Source of the DNA: CAZHFW01 sp964531675
Lineage (GTDB): Bacteria; Planctomycetota; Phycisphaerae; Phycisphaerales; UBA1924
DNA: 64,000 nt
NCBI GenBank assembly: GCA_964531675.1
Contig: CAZHFW010000017.1
Span: forward strand, 15,047-79,046
Direction: 5' to 3'
This document shows positions 21,865-30,343 of the stretch, in pieces. A model generated the notes under the pieces. That model was not told the DNA's origin, ran no database searches, and worked only from the letters and a program-made list of their open reading frames with translations. A program made the position numbers and the translations under genes. Each line of letters opens with the position of its first letter. Position 1 is the first letter of the stretch.

Positions 21865-22812
21865 ATGGCAGAGCACGAACACAAGGACGAGCATCACGAG
21901 GGCGAAGGCCACGGCGGCGGCGGGCACGGCGGCGGCGGCCATGGAGGCCACGGCGGCGGGCACGAGGAAGGACACGAGGGTGCGCCCGAGTGGCTCATCT
22001 CCTTCGCCGACAACGTCGCGCTCATGATGGGATTCTTCGTGATTCTGCTCGCGATGAACATGGGCCCCAAGGCCAAGAGCGAGTCCGAAGGCACCGGCAC
22101 GCACGCGGGCAACCCCGACGATCGCATGCTCGACTTCGTCATCGCGGTCCGCGAGGGCTTCAACAACCCCATCGACCTCGGATCCGATGATCCCCAGGAA
22201 GCCAGGCTCCGCCAGCGCATGCTCGAACGCCTGAGCGGCGGCACCACCCAGGACGGCCCCGAAGGCAAGCACAAGGACCTCCAGGCCACGCGCCCCACCG
22301 ACTACACGAACATCGGCGGCCGAATCGACTTCGACGAGGGATCGAGCCTGCTCACCCCCGCTGCCAAGGAAGTCGCGATCGACGTCGCCGATCGCATCAA
22401 GGGCCTCCACTGGATCATCGAGATCCGAGGCCACTCCAGCCCGTTTGAAACGCTCCCCGAGCGCGACCCGGTCAAGGCCTTCCAGCTCTCCAGCGCCCGC
22501 GCGATGGCGGTCGCCCAGGCCATGGCCCAGCGCGGCGTGCGCTGGGAGCAGATCCGCGTCGTCGCCTGCGGCGATGGCGACCGCATCGTCGGTCGCGCCA
22601 ACGACGCCAAGGAAGATGCTGCCAACCAGCGCGTCGAGATCGTCGTCACCAAGGACCTGCTCCCGCCCGATCCCTACTCCCGCGAAGACTCGACGGAGCA
22701 GAAGGATCCCGAAGCGGCCCCCCAGCGCGAACTCGATGATGCGCACGCCGAACCTGTCGTCGAGCCCAAGCGCGAGAAGGCCGCGCCCGCCAAGAAGCCC
22801 GGCGGACACTGA
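21865..22812 (+). CDS. motB: MotB-type stator protein with His/Gly-rich amino terminus
   Basis: A 315-aa partner of the MotA-type protein. It has one transmembrane helix (about 47-66, DNVALMMGFFVILLAMNM) carrying the expected proton-path aspartate D49 in SFADN, and a C-terminal OmpA-like peptidoglycan-binding domain (about 145-270: GRIDFDEGSSLLTPAAKE, IEIRGHSS, LSSARAMAVAQAM, RVEIVV). The first 40 residues hold ten His among Gly and Glu (GHGGGGHGGGGHGGHGGGH), a cytosolic metal-binding-like tract in place of the short basic start of usual MotB. The last 50 residues are acidic/basic and low complexity. The gene ends 9 bp from the convergent debranching-enzyme gene. Confidence 0.85.
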   Translation: MAEHEHKDEHHEGEGHGGGGHGGGGHGGHGGGHEEGHEGAPEWLISFADNVALMMGFFVILLAMNMGPKAKSESEGTGTHAGNPDDRMLDFVIAVREGFNNPIDLGSDDPQEARLRQRMLERLSGGTTQDGPEGKHKDLQATRPTDYTNIGGRIDFDEGSSLLTPAAKEVAIDVADRIKGLHWIIEIRGHSSPFETLPERDPVKAFQLSSARAMAVAQAMAQRGVRWEQIRVVACGDGDRIVGRANDAKEDAANQRVEIVVTKDLLPPDPYSREDSTEQKDPEAAPQRELDDAHAEPVVEPKREKAAPAKKPGGH

Positions 22813-22821
22813 GCTTTGCCT

Positions 22822-24975
22822 TCAACCCAAGAGCAGGCTCACGCGGAGAAGCTCCGCGATGGACCACGCCTGCGCGAAGCACCCGTCGGGGCGCTGGGGC
22901 GACTTGGCGGTGAAATCGCCGTCAAAGACCTCGGCGAGCTGGCCCGCGGAGAAGCCATCCACCGCCGCGAGCAAGGGCGAGATCGCGGCGCGGGCCTCGG
23001 CCTTGACCTCCGCCGAGAAGTTCCCGAGCCTGAGCACCGCCTCGGCGTAAGGCCCGATGAGCCAGGGCCACACGGTTCCGTTGTGATACGCGCCGTCCCG
23101 CGCCATCAGATCGCCCTCGAACCGGCCCTTGTATCCGGGATCCGCGGGATCGAGCGTGCGCAGGCCCATCGGCGTCAGCAGCTTCTCCCTGACCTTGGCG
23201 ACCACGCCGCGGGCGTGCGCCGGGTCCAGGGGTGAATCGGGAAGGCTGACCGCGAAGATCTGATTCGGGCGGATCCGGTGGTCGGGGATCCAGCGCGTGT
23301 GTCCGCTCTCGTCGGCGTGAGGCGTGAGCACGTCGAACAGGCAGCTGCGCGAGTGATCGAAGAAGGCCCGCGTGTACGAGGCGCGGACCCGATCGGCCAG
23401 CGTCCCGAGCTCGAGGGAGGTGTTCGCGTCCACGTTCTGCAGCAAGCGTGCCAGTCCGCGGAGGCCTGAGTACCACAGGGCGTTGATCTCGACCGCCTTG
23501 CCGAAGCGTGGCGTGAAGACCACGCCGTTGCGCTTGGCGTCCATCCACGTGAGCTGCGTGTCGGCGTCGCCCGCCGAGATGAGCCCATCGGACAAATCCA
23601 TGCGGATGGAGTGGTCGGTGCCCGCGCGATACGCGTCGATGATCCCCAGACACGCGCCCAGGATCGGCCCGGAGAGCGCGTCGGGCGTGCCCTGCGCCTC
23701 GGCATACCGGCAGGCTGCGTGCAGATACCAGAGCGGCGCGTCCACGGTGTTGTACTCGGGCTCGCCTGTGCCGTCGGTGAAGCAGTTGGGGATCAGCCCG
23801 CGCCGCATCATCTTCGCGAAGGTCTCGAGCACGCGCCGGGCTTCATCCAGACGACCGGTCGAGATCAGGAGACCGGGGAGGCAGATCATCGTGTCGCGAC
23901 CCCAGTCGGAGAACCACGGATAGCCCGCGATGACCGACACGAGGTTGTCCGCGGGGATCGGACGGCCCGACGCGTCCAGGCCGATGGACTCGCGGCGCAC
24001 CACGAACTGCTGGGCTGCAGCGCTCAGCATCGCGATGTGCTGGCGTGCGAGCCCGTTGGCGGCGGGCACGCGGGCGGCGGCCAGACTGACATGGTGGTGC
24101 ACATGCGCGCGAGCTTTGGCGTATTCGTCCTCGAAGTCCCCGGGCTCGACGCCGTCGGTCCAGCACTTGAACTCGCACTCGCACCAGCCATCGCCCGCGG
24201 GATCGGGCTCGACCTCGAAGATTCCGGCGCTGACCAGGTCCTCATGGCCATCCTGTCCACGGTCCAGATCGCGCGGGTATTCAAAGCCGCGCCAGGACTC
24301 GGGCGAAGCGATGAAGGTTCCGCCCGGAACGCGCATGCGGACATCGATCAGCGCGGAGGAGAGCGTGAGGGTCTCGCCGTTGCCGGTCGTGTCCCAGGCG
24401 CCGGGGACGCAATCCGCGGGGGACTTGCCGTTGCGCAGGGAGTGGAAGTCGCGCAGCGCCGTCAGCGGGCGGAGTTCGAGCGAGTACGCCCGCTTCGGGC
24501 AGCGGATGCGGTATCGCACGACGATGGCGTTGCGCACGCCGTCGCCTGCATCACCCCGGCAGATCAGAAGCTCGCGCACCAGATCGATGCCGTCGACGCG
24601 ATAGGTCCACCGGCACGAGACGTCCTTCTCAAAGCGCACGAGGCTCGTGAGGCCTTCCGGGCTGGTCTGGTCCTGCCTGAAACCGAAGCTGGTCAGGTCA
24701 TGCCGGACAGGCTGCTCGCCCTCGGACGAGGGGTGCAGCACGAGCCACTCGGCGCAGGCGGCCAGGGCCTGGACGCGACCGACCGGCGGCTTGGTCGCCG
24801 CGTTCAGCCACGCGTGGTAGCGCCGGGTCGGAATGCCCGAGGCGGTCCCTTGTGCGAAGCCTCCGAGCCCGTTGGTCAGGAACCACTCGGTGCGGACCAG
24901 GGCCGACGCGCCCAGAGACGCGGGTCGGACGATGACGGGGACGGGGACGGGGTTGGAATCCGCTGCAGCGGTCAT
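22822..24975 (-). CDS. Glycogen debranching enzyme, amylo-alpha-1,6-glucosidase (GH133) type
   Basis: A 717-aa enzyme that removes alpha-1,6 branches from glycogen. An amino-terminal GDE_N domain (TEWFLTNGLGGFAQG and IPTRRYHAWL) is followed by the (alpha/alpha)6 barrel GDE_C with YPWFSDWGRDTMICLPGLL, EPEYNTVDAPLWY and AYHNGTVWPWLIGPYAEA. The acidic residues in DWGRD and the HNGTVWPW loop are the active-site features of this family. It probably acts with glycogen enzymes elsewhere; the secreted GH13 enzyme at 1741-4092 acts in another compartment. The ATG at 24975 gives the family start; no good ribosome binding site is present. Confidence 0.92.
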   Translation of the reverse strand: MTAAADSNPVPVPVIVRPASLGASALVRTEWFLTNGLGGFAQGTASGIPTRRYHAWLNAATKPPVGRVQALAACAEWLVLHPSSEGEQPVRHDLTSFGFRQDQTSPEGLTSLVRFEKDVSCRWTYRVDGIDLVRELLICRGDAGDGVRNAIVVRYRIRCPKRAYSLELRPLTALRDFHSLRNGKSPADCVPGAWDTTGNGETLTLSSALIDVRMRVPGGTFIASPESWRGFEYPRDLDRGQDGHEDLVSAGIFEVEPDPAGDGWCECEFKCWTDGVEPGDFEDEYAKARAHVHHHVSLAAARVPAANGLARQHIAMLSAAAQQFVVRRESIGLDASGRPIPADNLVSVIAGYPWFSDWGRDTMICLPGLLISTGRLDEARRVLETFAKMMRRGLIPNCFTDGTGEPEYNTVDAPLWYLHAACRYAEAQGTPDALSGPILGACLGIIDAYRAGTDHSIRMDLSDGLISAGDADTQLTWMDAKRNGVVFTPRFGKAVEINALWYSGLRGLARLLQNVDANTSLELGTLADRVRASYTRAFFDHSRSCLFDVLTPHADESGHTRWIPDHRIRPNQIFAVSLPDSPLDPAHARGVVAKVREKLLTPMGLRTLDPADPGYKGRFEGDLMARDGAYHNGTVWPWLIGPYAEAVLRLGNFSAEVKAEARAAISPLLAAVDGFSAGQLAEVFDGDFTAKSPQRPDGCFAQAWSIAELLRVSLLLG

Positions 24976-24984
24976 GACTCGGCG

Positions 24985-24990
24985 AGCGTA
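24985..24990 (-). promoter_or_regulatory. Putative -10 hexamer close to the debranching-enzyme start
   Basis: On the minus strand TACGCT ends 9 nt before the ATG. It is weaker evidence than the 5-7 nt cases because of the longer gap. Confidence 0.3.
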
Positions 24991-25110
24991 GCACCGCTGC
25001 GGTTCGGGCTGGTTTCGGGTTGCCCAGCCCACGGCGTGGGGAAGCCCCGGACCCGCGTCCGCACAGTTCTGTGCGGCAATTCCGGACCTGCCGACCCGCC
25101 GCTCACAAGG

Positions 25111-25153
25111 CTTTGACTGGCCCTTTGACTGGCCCTTTGACTGGCCCTTTGAC
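25111..25153. repeat. 12-bp tandem repeat upstream of guaB
   Basis: Three exact copies of CTTTGACTGGCC in a row (25111-25146) and a partial fourth (CTTTGAC). It lies in the gap between the divergent debranching enzyme and guaB, ending 12 bp before the guaB -35 box. It could arise from slippage or hold repeated regulator sites; the TTTGAC units also resemble -35 elements. Confidence 0.9.
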
Positions 25154-25164
25154 GGGTCCCGCCC

Positions 25165-25192
25165 TTGACTTCGGCGACCCTCCCGCGACACT
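25165..25192 (+). promoter_or_regulatory. Putative guaB promoter with near-leaderless start
   Basis: TTGACT (25165-25170) and GACACT (25187-25192) are 16 bp apart; the latter ends 5 nt before the ATG at 25198. This is the best -35/-10 pair among the leaderless-like starts in the window, although the -10 lacks the first T. Confidence 0.45.
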
Positions 25193-25197
25193 CATCC

Positions 25198-26841
25198 ATG
25201 GCGACCTCGACCTCTCACGGCATCGCGTCGTCCCCCTCCAATCCGGGCGCTTCGGGCAACGCGGCGGCGCGTCCTTCGCCGCTGGGCGGCAGGGTGGCCT
25301 CCCCCTTCGACAAGATCATCATGGACGGCATCACGTTCGACGACGTGCTGCTCATCCCCCAGCGCTCCGCGGTCATGCCCGGGGACGCCGACACGTCCAC
25401 CAGGCTCACGCGCTCGCTCAAGCTCCGCATCCCAATGATCTCCGCGCCCATGGACACTGTCACCGAGTCCGCGCTTGCGATCGCGCTGGCCCAGGAAGGC
25501 GGCATCGGGTTCATCCACAAGAACCTCTCGGTCGAGGCCCAGGCCCGCGAAGTCGCCAAGGTGAAGCGCTCGGCCAACGGCATCATCACCGACCCCATCA
25601 CCCTCGGCCCGAGCGACACGGTCTCCCGCGCCAAGGAACTCATGCGCCAGCACAACGTGTCGGGATTCCCCGTCACGGAGGATGGCTCCAGCGCCGACGA
25701 AGCGATCCGCCGCGGCAAGGGCAAGGTCCTGGGCATCCTCACCCGGCGCGATCTGAAGTTCATCGATGATCTCAACCAGCCCGTCCGCGAGGTGATGACC
25801 GACTCGGGCCTGATCACTGCGCCCCCGGGCACCTCGCTCGAACAGGCCGAGATCATCCTCTCCAAGAACAAGGTCGAGAAGCTCATCCTGGTGGATGGGA
25901 ACTTCAATCTCTGCGGCCTGATCACGATGCGCGACATCGAGAGGCTCAGCCGCTTCCCCGTCGCCAACACCGACACCCGCGGCCGCCTGGTCTGCGGCGC
26001 CGCGGTGGGCGTGGAGCAGTACAGCCGCGTGGAAGCCCTGCTCGCTGCGGGCGCGGACGTGCTGGTCGTCGACACCGCGCACGGCCACTCGGAGAACGTG
26101 CTCCGCACCGTCCGGACCGTCAAGGAAATGCCCGCCGTGAAGTCAGCAGGCGTGCAGGTCATCGCGGGCAACATCGCGACCGCGGAAGCGGCCCGCGACC
26201 TGATCGAGGCGGGTGCTGACGCGATCAAGGTGGGCATCGGCCCGGGTTCGATCTGCACGACGCGCGTCGTCACCGGCGTGGGCGTGCCCCAGATCACCGC
26301 GATCATGCTCGCGGTGCAGGGCGCCGCGGATGTCGATCCGCACGTCCCGGTCATCGCCGACGGCGGGATCCGCATGTCGGGCGACATCGCCAAGGCGATC
26401 GCCGCCGGCGCCAGCGCCGTCATGATGGGCTCGCTCTTTGCGGGCCTTGAAGAGTCCCCGGGCGAGCTCGTGATTTCGGGCGGACGCCGGTACAAGAGCT
26501 ATCGAGGGATGGGCTCCGAGGGCGCCATGAACGCGGGAAGCGCCGACCGCTATCGCCAGGCCGACAAGCTCGGCGCCGATGGCAAGCCCACCATGAAGTT
26601 CGTGCCCGAAGGCGTGGAAGGCCTGGTCCCGTACCGCGGGACGCTCGCGGAGTTCGTGTACCAGCTCGTGGGAGGCCTGCGCAGCGCCATGGGATACTGC
26701 GGGTGCAAGACCCTGGATGAGTTCCGCGCCAACACGCGATTCATCAAGGTCAGCGGGGCCACCGTCGTCGAGAACCACCCGCACGACATCAAGATCACCA
26801 AGGAATCGCCCAACTACACGATCGATCACCGCAGCACCTGA
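25198..26841 (+). CDS. guaB: Inosine-5'-monophosphate dehydrogenase
   Basis: Oxidises IMP to XMP with NAD, the committed step of GMP synthesis. The 547 aa include an unusual 40-residue Ser/Gly/Pro-rich start before the conserved ITFDDVLLIPQRS; starting at the internal ATG (25321) would give the usual 500-residue length, so the true start is open. Two CBS domains occupy about 135-260 of the long form. The catalytic loop GPGSICTTR holds C353, and the flap YRGMGSEGAM follows. The carboxy end VVENHPHDIKITKESPNY is family typical. Confidence 0.96.
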   Translation: MATSTSHGIASSPSNPGASGNAAARPSPLGGRVASPFDKIIMDGITFDDVLLIPQRSAVMPGDADTSTRLTRSLKLRIPMISAPMDTVTESALAIALAQEGGIGFIHKNLSVEAQAREVAKVKRSANGIITDPITLGPSDTVSRAKELMRQHNVSGFPVTEDGSSADEAIRRGKGKVLGILTRRDLKFIDDLNQPVREVMTDSGLITAPPGTSLEQAEIILSKNKVEKLILVDGNFNLCGLITMRDIERLSRFPVANTDTRGRLVCGAAVGVEQYSRVEALLAAGADVLVVDTAHGHSENVLRTVRTVKEMPAVKSAGVQVIAGNIATAEAARDLIEAGADAIKVGIGPGSICTTRVVTGVGVPQITAIMLAVQGAADVDPHVPVIADGGIRMSGDIAKAIAAGASAVMMGSLFAGLEESPGELVISGGRRYKSYRGMGSEGAMNAGSADRYRQADKLGADGKPTMKFVPEGVEGLVPYRGTLAEFVYQLVGGLRSAMGYCGCKTLDEFRANTRFIKVSGATVVENHPHDIKITKESPNYTIDHRST

Positions 26842-26976
26842 TTCGCACGCTGCAGCGCGGGTCGTGAGGCATCGTCGCCAGTTCGTCGCCCACCGGAGCT
26901 TGCGGTCCGGACGCTGTTTGCGTGGGCGTGTTACACTTTTGCCGATACCTCCTTCTCGCACGTTCCGGAGATCGCC

Positions 26977-27777
26977 ATGCGAACCTCAAACCCGATCCTC
27001 AGCGACCGTTCCTTCAAGCCCTCCGCCTGGCAGGAGATGGTCGCGGCCCAGCAGCGTGCGGGGAGCTCCACCGCGGCCCCCAAGGTCATGACGCTGGGCG
27101 GGACCGCCCGCAAGTCCGCGATTCTCATCTCGCTCTGCGTCGCGGCGGCAGCGGTCTGCTGGTGGGCGATGAGCTCCGGGCAGATCCAGCCTTACGCGCC
27201 CCTCTTTGGCGGCGCGATCGTCGGCTTGATCACGGGTCTGGTCGTCTCCTTCGCGCCCCGGTCCGCGCCGGTGACCGGTCCGATCTACGCGATCGCGGAG
27301 GGCGCCTTCCTGAGCGCCCTGAGCATCCTGATCGCTGCCCGTCTGGAGCAGAAGATGCCCGGCCTTGGCGCGACGACCATCGCGCAGGCCATCGGGCTCA
27401 CGTTCGGCGTCTTCATCATCATGCTCGCGGGCTACGCGACGGGCATCCTTCGGCTGGGATCCACCGCCAAGAAGATCGTGCTCGCGGGAACCGGCGCCGT
27501 GGCGCTGTTCTATCTGGTGTCGCTGGTCGCCAACCTCGCGTTCGGGTTCAGCATGCCGCTGATCCACAGCTCGGGGCCCTTCGGCATCGGTTTCTCGCTG
27601 GTCGTGATCGCGCTGGCCGCGTTCAACCTGTCCCTGGACTTTGATTTCATCGACTCCGCGTCGCGCGAGGGAAATCAGCCCAAGTACATGGAGTGGGTCG
27701 GCGCGGTGGGCCTGCTCGTGACGCTCGTCTGGCTCTACGTCGAGATCCTGCGCCTGCTCAACAAGCTGCGCCGCTGA
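26977..27777 (+). CDS. Bax inhibitor-1 (YccA/YbhL) family membrane protein
   Basis: A 266-aa integral membrane protein with about seven helices (for example ILISLCVAAAAVCWWAMS, IVGLITGLVVSFAPRSAP, LVSLVANLAFGFS, LLVTLVWLYVEILRLL). The family includes calcium-leak channels; the DFDFIDSA segment near the end carries acidic residues of the type used for pH sensing in BsYetJ. The first 45 residues are a cytosolic arm. CGGAG before the ATG is a normal ribosome binding site. It lies 135 bp after guaB and may have its own promoter. Physiological role unknown. Confidence 0.88.
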   Translation: MRTSNPILSDRSFKPSAWQEMVAAQQRAGSSTAAPKVMTLGGTARKSAILISLCVAAAAVCWWAMSSGQIQPYAPLFGGAIVGLITGLVVSFAPRSAPVTGPIYAIAEGAFLSALSILIAARLEQKMPGLGATTIAQAIGLTFGVFIIMLAGYATGILRLGSTAKKIVLAGTGAVALFYLVSLVANLAFGFSMPLIHSSGPFGIGFSLVVIALAAFNLSLDFDFIDSASREGNQPKYMEWVGAVGLLVTLVWLYVEILRLLNKLRR

Positions 27778-27802
27778 TCGAAAACTCGAGCCCGCACACA
27801 AC

Positions 27803-28252
27803 TCAGCGCACGCCGGTCGATCCAAAGCCTCCCGCGCCCCGCGCGGTCTGGCTGAGCGACTCCACGACATCGATCTGCACGCGTGCGACGGGCGCGATGA
27901 CGAGCTGGGCGATGCGCATGCCGTGCTCGATCGTGAACGCCTGCTTGCCGAGGTTGATCAGCGCGATCTTGAGTTCGCCCCGATAGTCGGAGTCGATGGT
28001 CCCGGGCGCGTTGGGGAGTCCGACGCCGTGCTTGGTCGCCAGGCCTGACCGAGCCCGGACCTGACCCTCAAAGCCCTCGGGAATCGCCAGCGCCAGGCCG
28101 GTGGGGATCGCGACGATGTCCCCCGGGTTGAGCACCACCGAAGGCGTTTCCGCGGGAAGGCACGCGGAGATGTCCAACCCCGCCGATCCCGCGGTCTGAT
28201 ACGCGGGCAACGTGGCGCGGGGAGAGAGTTTCTGCACAGCAAGGTTGGGCAT
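27803..28252 (-). CDS. dut: Deoxyuridine 5'-triphosphate nucleotidohydrolase (dUTPase)
   Basis: Cleaves dUTP to dUMP and pyrophosphate, keeping uracil out of DNA and feeding dTMP synthesis. The 149 aa show all five trimeric-dUTPase motifs in order: AGSAGLDISA, RSGLATKHGV, GTIDSDYRGELKIALIN (uracil pocket and catalytic Asp), RIAQLVI, and the glycine-rich flexible tail RGAGGFGSTG. It ends 25 bp from the BI-1 gene on the opposite strand. Between its start and the upstream MDR gene lies a paired inverted repeat. Confidence 0.96.
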   Translation of the reverse strand: MPNLAVQKLSPRATLPAYQTAGSAGLDISACLPAETPSVVLNPGDIVAIPTGLALAIPEGFEGQVRARSGLATKHGVGLPNAPGTIDSDYRGELKIALINLGKQAFTIEHGMRIAQLVIAPVARVQIDVVESLSQTARGAGGFGSTGVR

Positions 28253-28258
28253 GGGCGG

Positions 28259-28264
28259 AGGGTA
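28259..28264 (-). promoter_or_regulatory. Putative -10 hexamer of a leaderless dut promoter
   Basis: On the minus strand TACCCT ends 6 nt before the dut ATG, with no Shine-Dalgarno sequence. Confidence 0.45.
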
Positions 28265-28292
28265 GCAGCCCCCACCCGCCAGTCTCACCCGA

Positions 28293-28394
28293 CGCCAACG
28301 AGCCCCACGCGCAAGCGTGGGGTTGAATCCGGGGGCGGATTTCATCCAAACGACACTGGAGATACCCCACGCTTGCGCGTGGGGCTCGTTGGCG
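28293..28394. repeat. Paired REP-like palindromes (REPIN-type element)
   Basis: Two 30-bp arms, 28293-28322 and 28365-28394, are perfect reverse complements, separated by 42 bp. Each arm also contains its own hairpin, CCCCACGC-GCAA-GCGTGGGG, an 8-bp stem closed by a GNRA-type GCAA loop on one strand. This nested arrangement is that of REP doublets. It lies between the MDR gene stop (28411) and the dut start, inside a minus-strand run, where it could weaken read-through or stabilise the upstream mRNA. No RAYT transposase gene is in the window. Confidence 0.8.
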
Positions 28395-28410
28395 CTGGAC
28401 GATTCACCTT

Positions 28411-29403
28411 TCAGGCTGCCGAACGCATCGCGTCCTTGAGAAGCTCATCGAGCTCCATGACGCGAGGCAATCCCGCGGCCTTGAGCGGGCCGACGTCCAC
28501 CAGCCCCTTGATGATCGCGTCGAGCCCCTCGGAGACGCGTCCGCCCGACGCGCCCAGGATCTCGATCTCGTTCACCACCGCGTGGGCCAGATCGACCGTC
28601 GCCTGGCCTTCGTGCTCGCGCAAGGCGGCGCTCGGGACCGGCGCGGGAGAGGTCTTCAGCACGACCTTGCCCCGGGGACGCACAAGCTTCAGCGCGAGCG
28701 ACAGTCCCGCGGGATCGCCGGTGCAGTCGATGACCAGGTCCTGATCCTGGCGCAAGCCCACATCGTTCACGTCGCGATGCTTGATCCCCCACTTCTCGCA
28801 GAGGGTGTACCGCTCGGGCTTGCGGCCCAGCACGCGGACCGACGCGTTCAGCCTCGTCGCGAGCTGCGCGACGCACAGCGCGACCGGGCCATCGCCGAGG
28901 ACCGTGACGTAGGGCTTGCCTTCCAGACGGCACATGCCCAGCGCGTGGGCCGCCGCCGCCACGGTGGCCGCGTAGACCGCGCGATCGTCGGGAACCGTCT
29001 TGGGAACCTCGGTGAGATTCGTGATGGGAAGCGTGAAGAGATCCGCGAAGCACCCGTCGCGCCCGAAGAGCCCGATGACGCTGCGCTGGGTGCAATGGGC
29101 CGAGAGCCCGCCCTTGCAGCGCGGGCACGAGCCGCACGCGATCACTGGACCGCCCACAACCCGTCGGCCAACCCACTTGGCGTGCTCATCACGCCCCGGC
29201 GCGGGATTCACGCGCTCGACGACGCCGACGAACTGATGGCCGAGCACGCCCTGGAAGTTCAACCTCCCGGATGCTGCAGCACGGTCAGCCGAAGAGAAAG
29301 CGACCCGCAGCGGCCGGATCACCGCCTCGCCCGGTGCGGGGACCGGTTCGGGCTGATCGGTCTTGCGGATCACGGACTTGCCGTCGAATACGAGCGCGTT
29401 CAC
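28411..29403 (-). CDS. Medium-chain alcohol dehydrogenase-like protein with altered catalytic zinc site
   Basis: A 330-aa member of the zinc-dependent MDR family. The structural zinc site is complete: C90, C93, C96 and C104. A Rossmann NAD(P) site is seen in VTVLGDGPVALCVAQLA. The catalytic site is not standard: the usual Cys of CGTD is S37 (AFSSAD), and GHE is GHQ (H56, Q57). Catalysis may therefore use other ligands or be lost. The GTG start at 29403 has only a weak ribosome binding site. The gene follows the HEAT-repeat lipoprotein by 66 bp on the same strand. Confidence 0.8.
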   Translation of the reverse strand: MNALVFDGKSVIRKTDQPEPVPAPGEAVIRPLRVAFSSADRAAASGRLNFQGVLGHQFVGVVERVNPAPGRDEHAKWVGRRVVGGPVIACGSCPRCKGGLSAHCTQRSVIGLFGRDGCFADLFTLPITNLTEVPKTVPDDRAVYAATVAAAAHALGMCRLEGKPYVTVLGDGPVALCVAQLATRLNASVRVLGRKPERYTLCEKWGIKHRDVNDVGLRQDQDLVIDCTGDPAGLSLALKLVRPRGKVVLKTSPAPVPSAALREHEGQATVDLAHAVVNEIEILGASGGRVSEGLDAIIKGLVDVGPLKAAGLPRVMELDELLKDAMRSAA

Positions 29404-29469
29404 ACTCGGTTATCGACGCAATCGCGAAGCCGATGGAGGTCCGAAAACGCGGGCCAGCGCCGCTCGGCG

Positions 29470-30324
29470 TCAGCCCGGAGGAGCGCCGAGTCTGGGCAGG
29501 CCGACCGGCGTGCTCGGGGGCTCGTTGTTCGGCGCGGGCACGAACGGGAGGTACTCGAACCAGTGCTTGTCGCGGTTGAACACGGGGTAGACGTACTCGC
29601 TCTGGGCTGCAAAGAGCGTCTTGGACCCCTCCGCCCAGTCGATCCAGGCGCGACGGTCAAGCCCGAAGTCCTGACCGGTCAGGGTGCGGAGCGATTCGAG
29701 CGACGAACGGTTCACCGCCAGGCTCGGGTCGGCCAGGCCCGCGACCAGGACCTCGACCACGCGCGGCTGGGCGTACTGCCCGAGCGCCTGGGCCGCTTCG
29801 GCGCGGACGTCGGGCTCGGTCTCGTTGAAGTCATCGCCCCGCTTGGTGAGCGAGAGCGACATGATCAAGGGTTCAACCGCGACCGGGTTGTAAAGGCGTT
29901 GCAGGCCGCGGGCCGCCTCGATGCGCACGAGCTTGTCCTCGTCCGCGAAGCGCTCGACCAGAAGCGGGACCTGATCGGGGCTGCCGTGACGCGCGATCGC
30001 GCGGGTCGCCGCAGCACGCACGCCCGGATCCGGGTCCTTGATGTTGTCGAGGTAGAGCTGCATGTAGATGGGCTCGCCGCCGAAGGGGGCGTTGGCCAGG
30101 AGCAGCGTGCCGCGATAGCGCTTGTCGGCGTCGTACTTGTCCAGAGCCCAGGCTGCAGCTTCCGAAGGCGTGGGCTCGGCAGCAAACTGGAGGATGCTGG
30201 TGGCGCCGGGGGGCAGATCCCACTGGCAGCCGAAGCTGCACAGACCCAAGAGCGCGGCCGCGATCGCCAGCGCACGGGGCGCTGCGGAGGCACGGCGGGA
30301 GCGAACATCAACGCCTTGGTTCAT
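29470..30324 (-). CDS. HEAT-repeat lipoprotein
   Basis: A 284-aa lipoprotein: signal peptide with lipobox SFGC (C33), then HEAT-type helical repeats (DNIKDPDPGVRAAATRAIAR, EDKLVRIEAARGLQRL, EPDVRAEAAQALGQY, DPSLAVNRSSLESLRTL). HEAT solenoids bind other proteins, so a scaffold role at the inner or outer membrane is likely. A region resembling the planctomycete HEAT-like TGQDFGLDRRAWIDWA segment follows and a Pro-rich end (PSTPVGLPRLG). It starts 20 bp after the stop of the coiled-coil gene. Confidence 0.8.
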   Translation of the reverse strand: MNQGVDVRSRRASAAPRALAIAAALLGLCSFGCQWDLPPGATSILQFAAEPTPSEAAAWALDKYDADKRYRGTLLLANAPFGGEPIYMQLYLDNIKDPDPGVRAAATRAIARHGSPDQVPLLVERFADEDKLVRIEAARGLQRLYNPVAVEPLIMSLSLTKRGDDFNETEPDVRAEAAQALGQYAQPRVVEVLVAGLADPSLAVNRSSLESLRTLTGQDFGLDRRAWIDWAEGSKTLFAAQSEYVYPVFNRDKHWFEYLPFVPAPNNEPPSTPVGLPRLGAPPG

Positions 30325-30332
30325 GGGCGGAG

Positions 30333-30338
30333 AGTATA
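30333..30338 (-). promoter_or_regulatory. Putative -10 hexamer of a promoter for the HEAT lipoprotein
   Basis: On the minus strand TATACT, one mismatch from consensus TATAAT, ends 8 nt before the ATG. It overlaps the end of the upstream gene, so it would be an internal promoter. Confidence 0.4.
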
Positions 30339-30343
30339 AAGCC

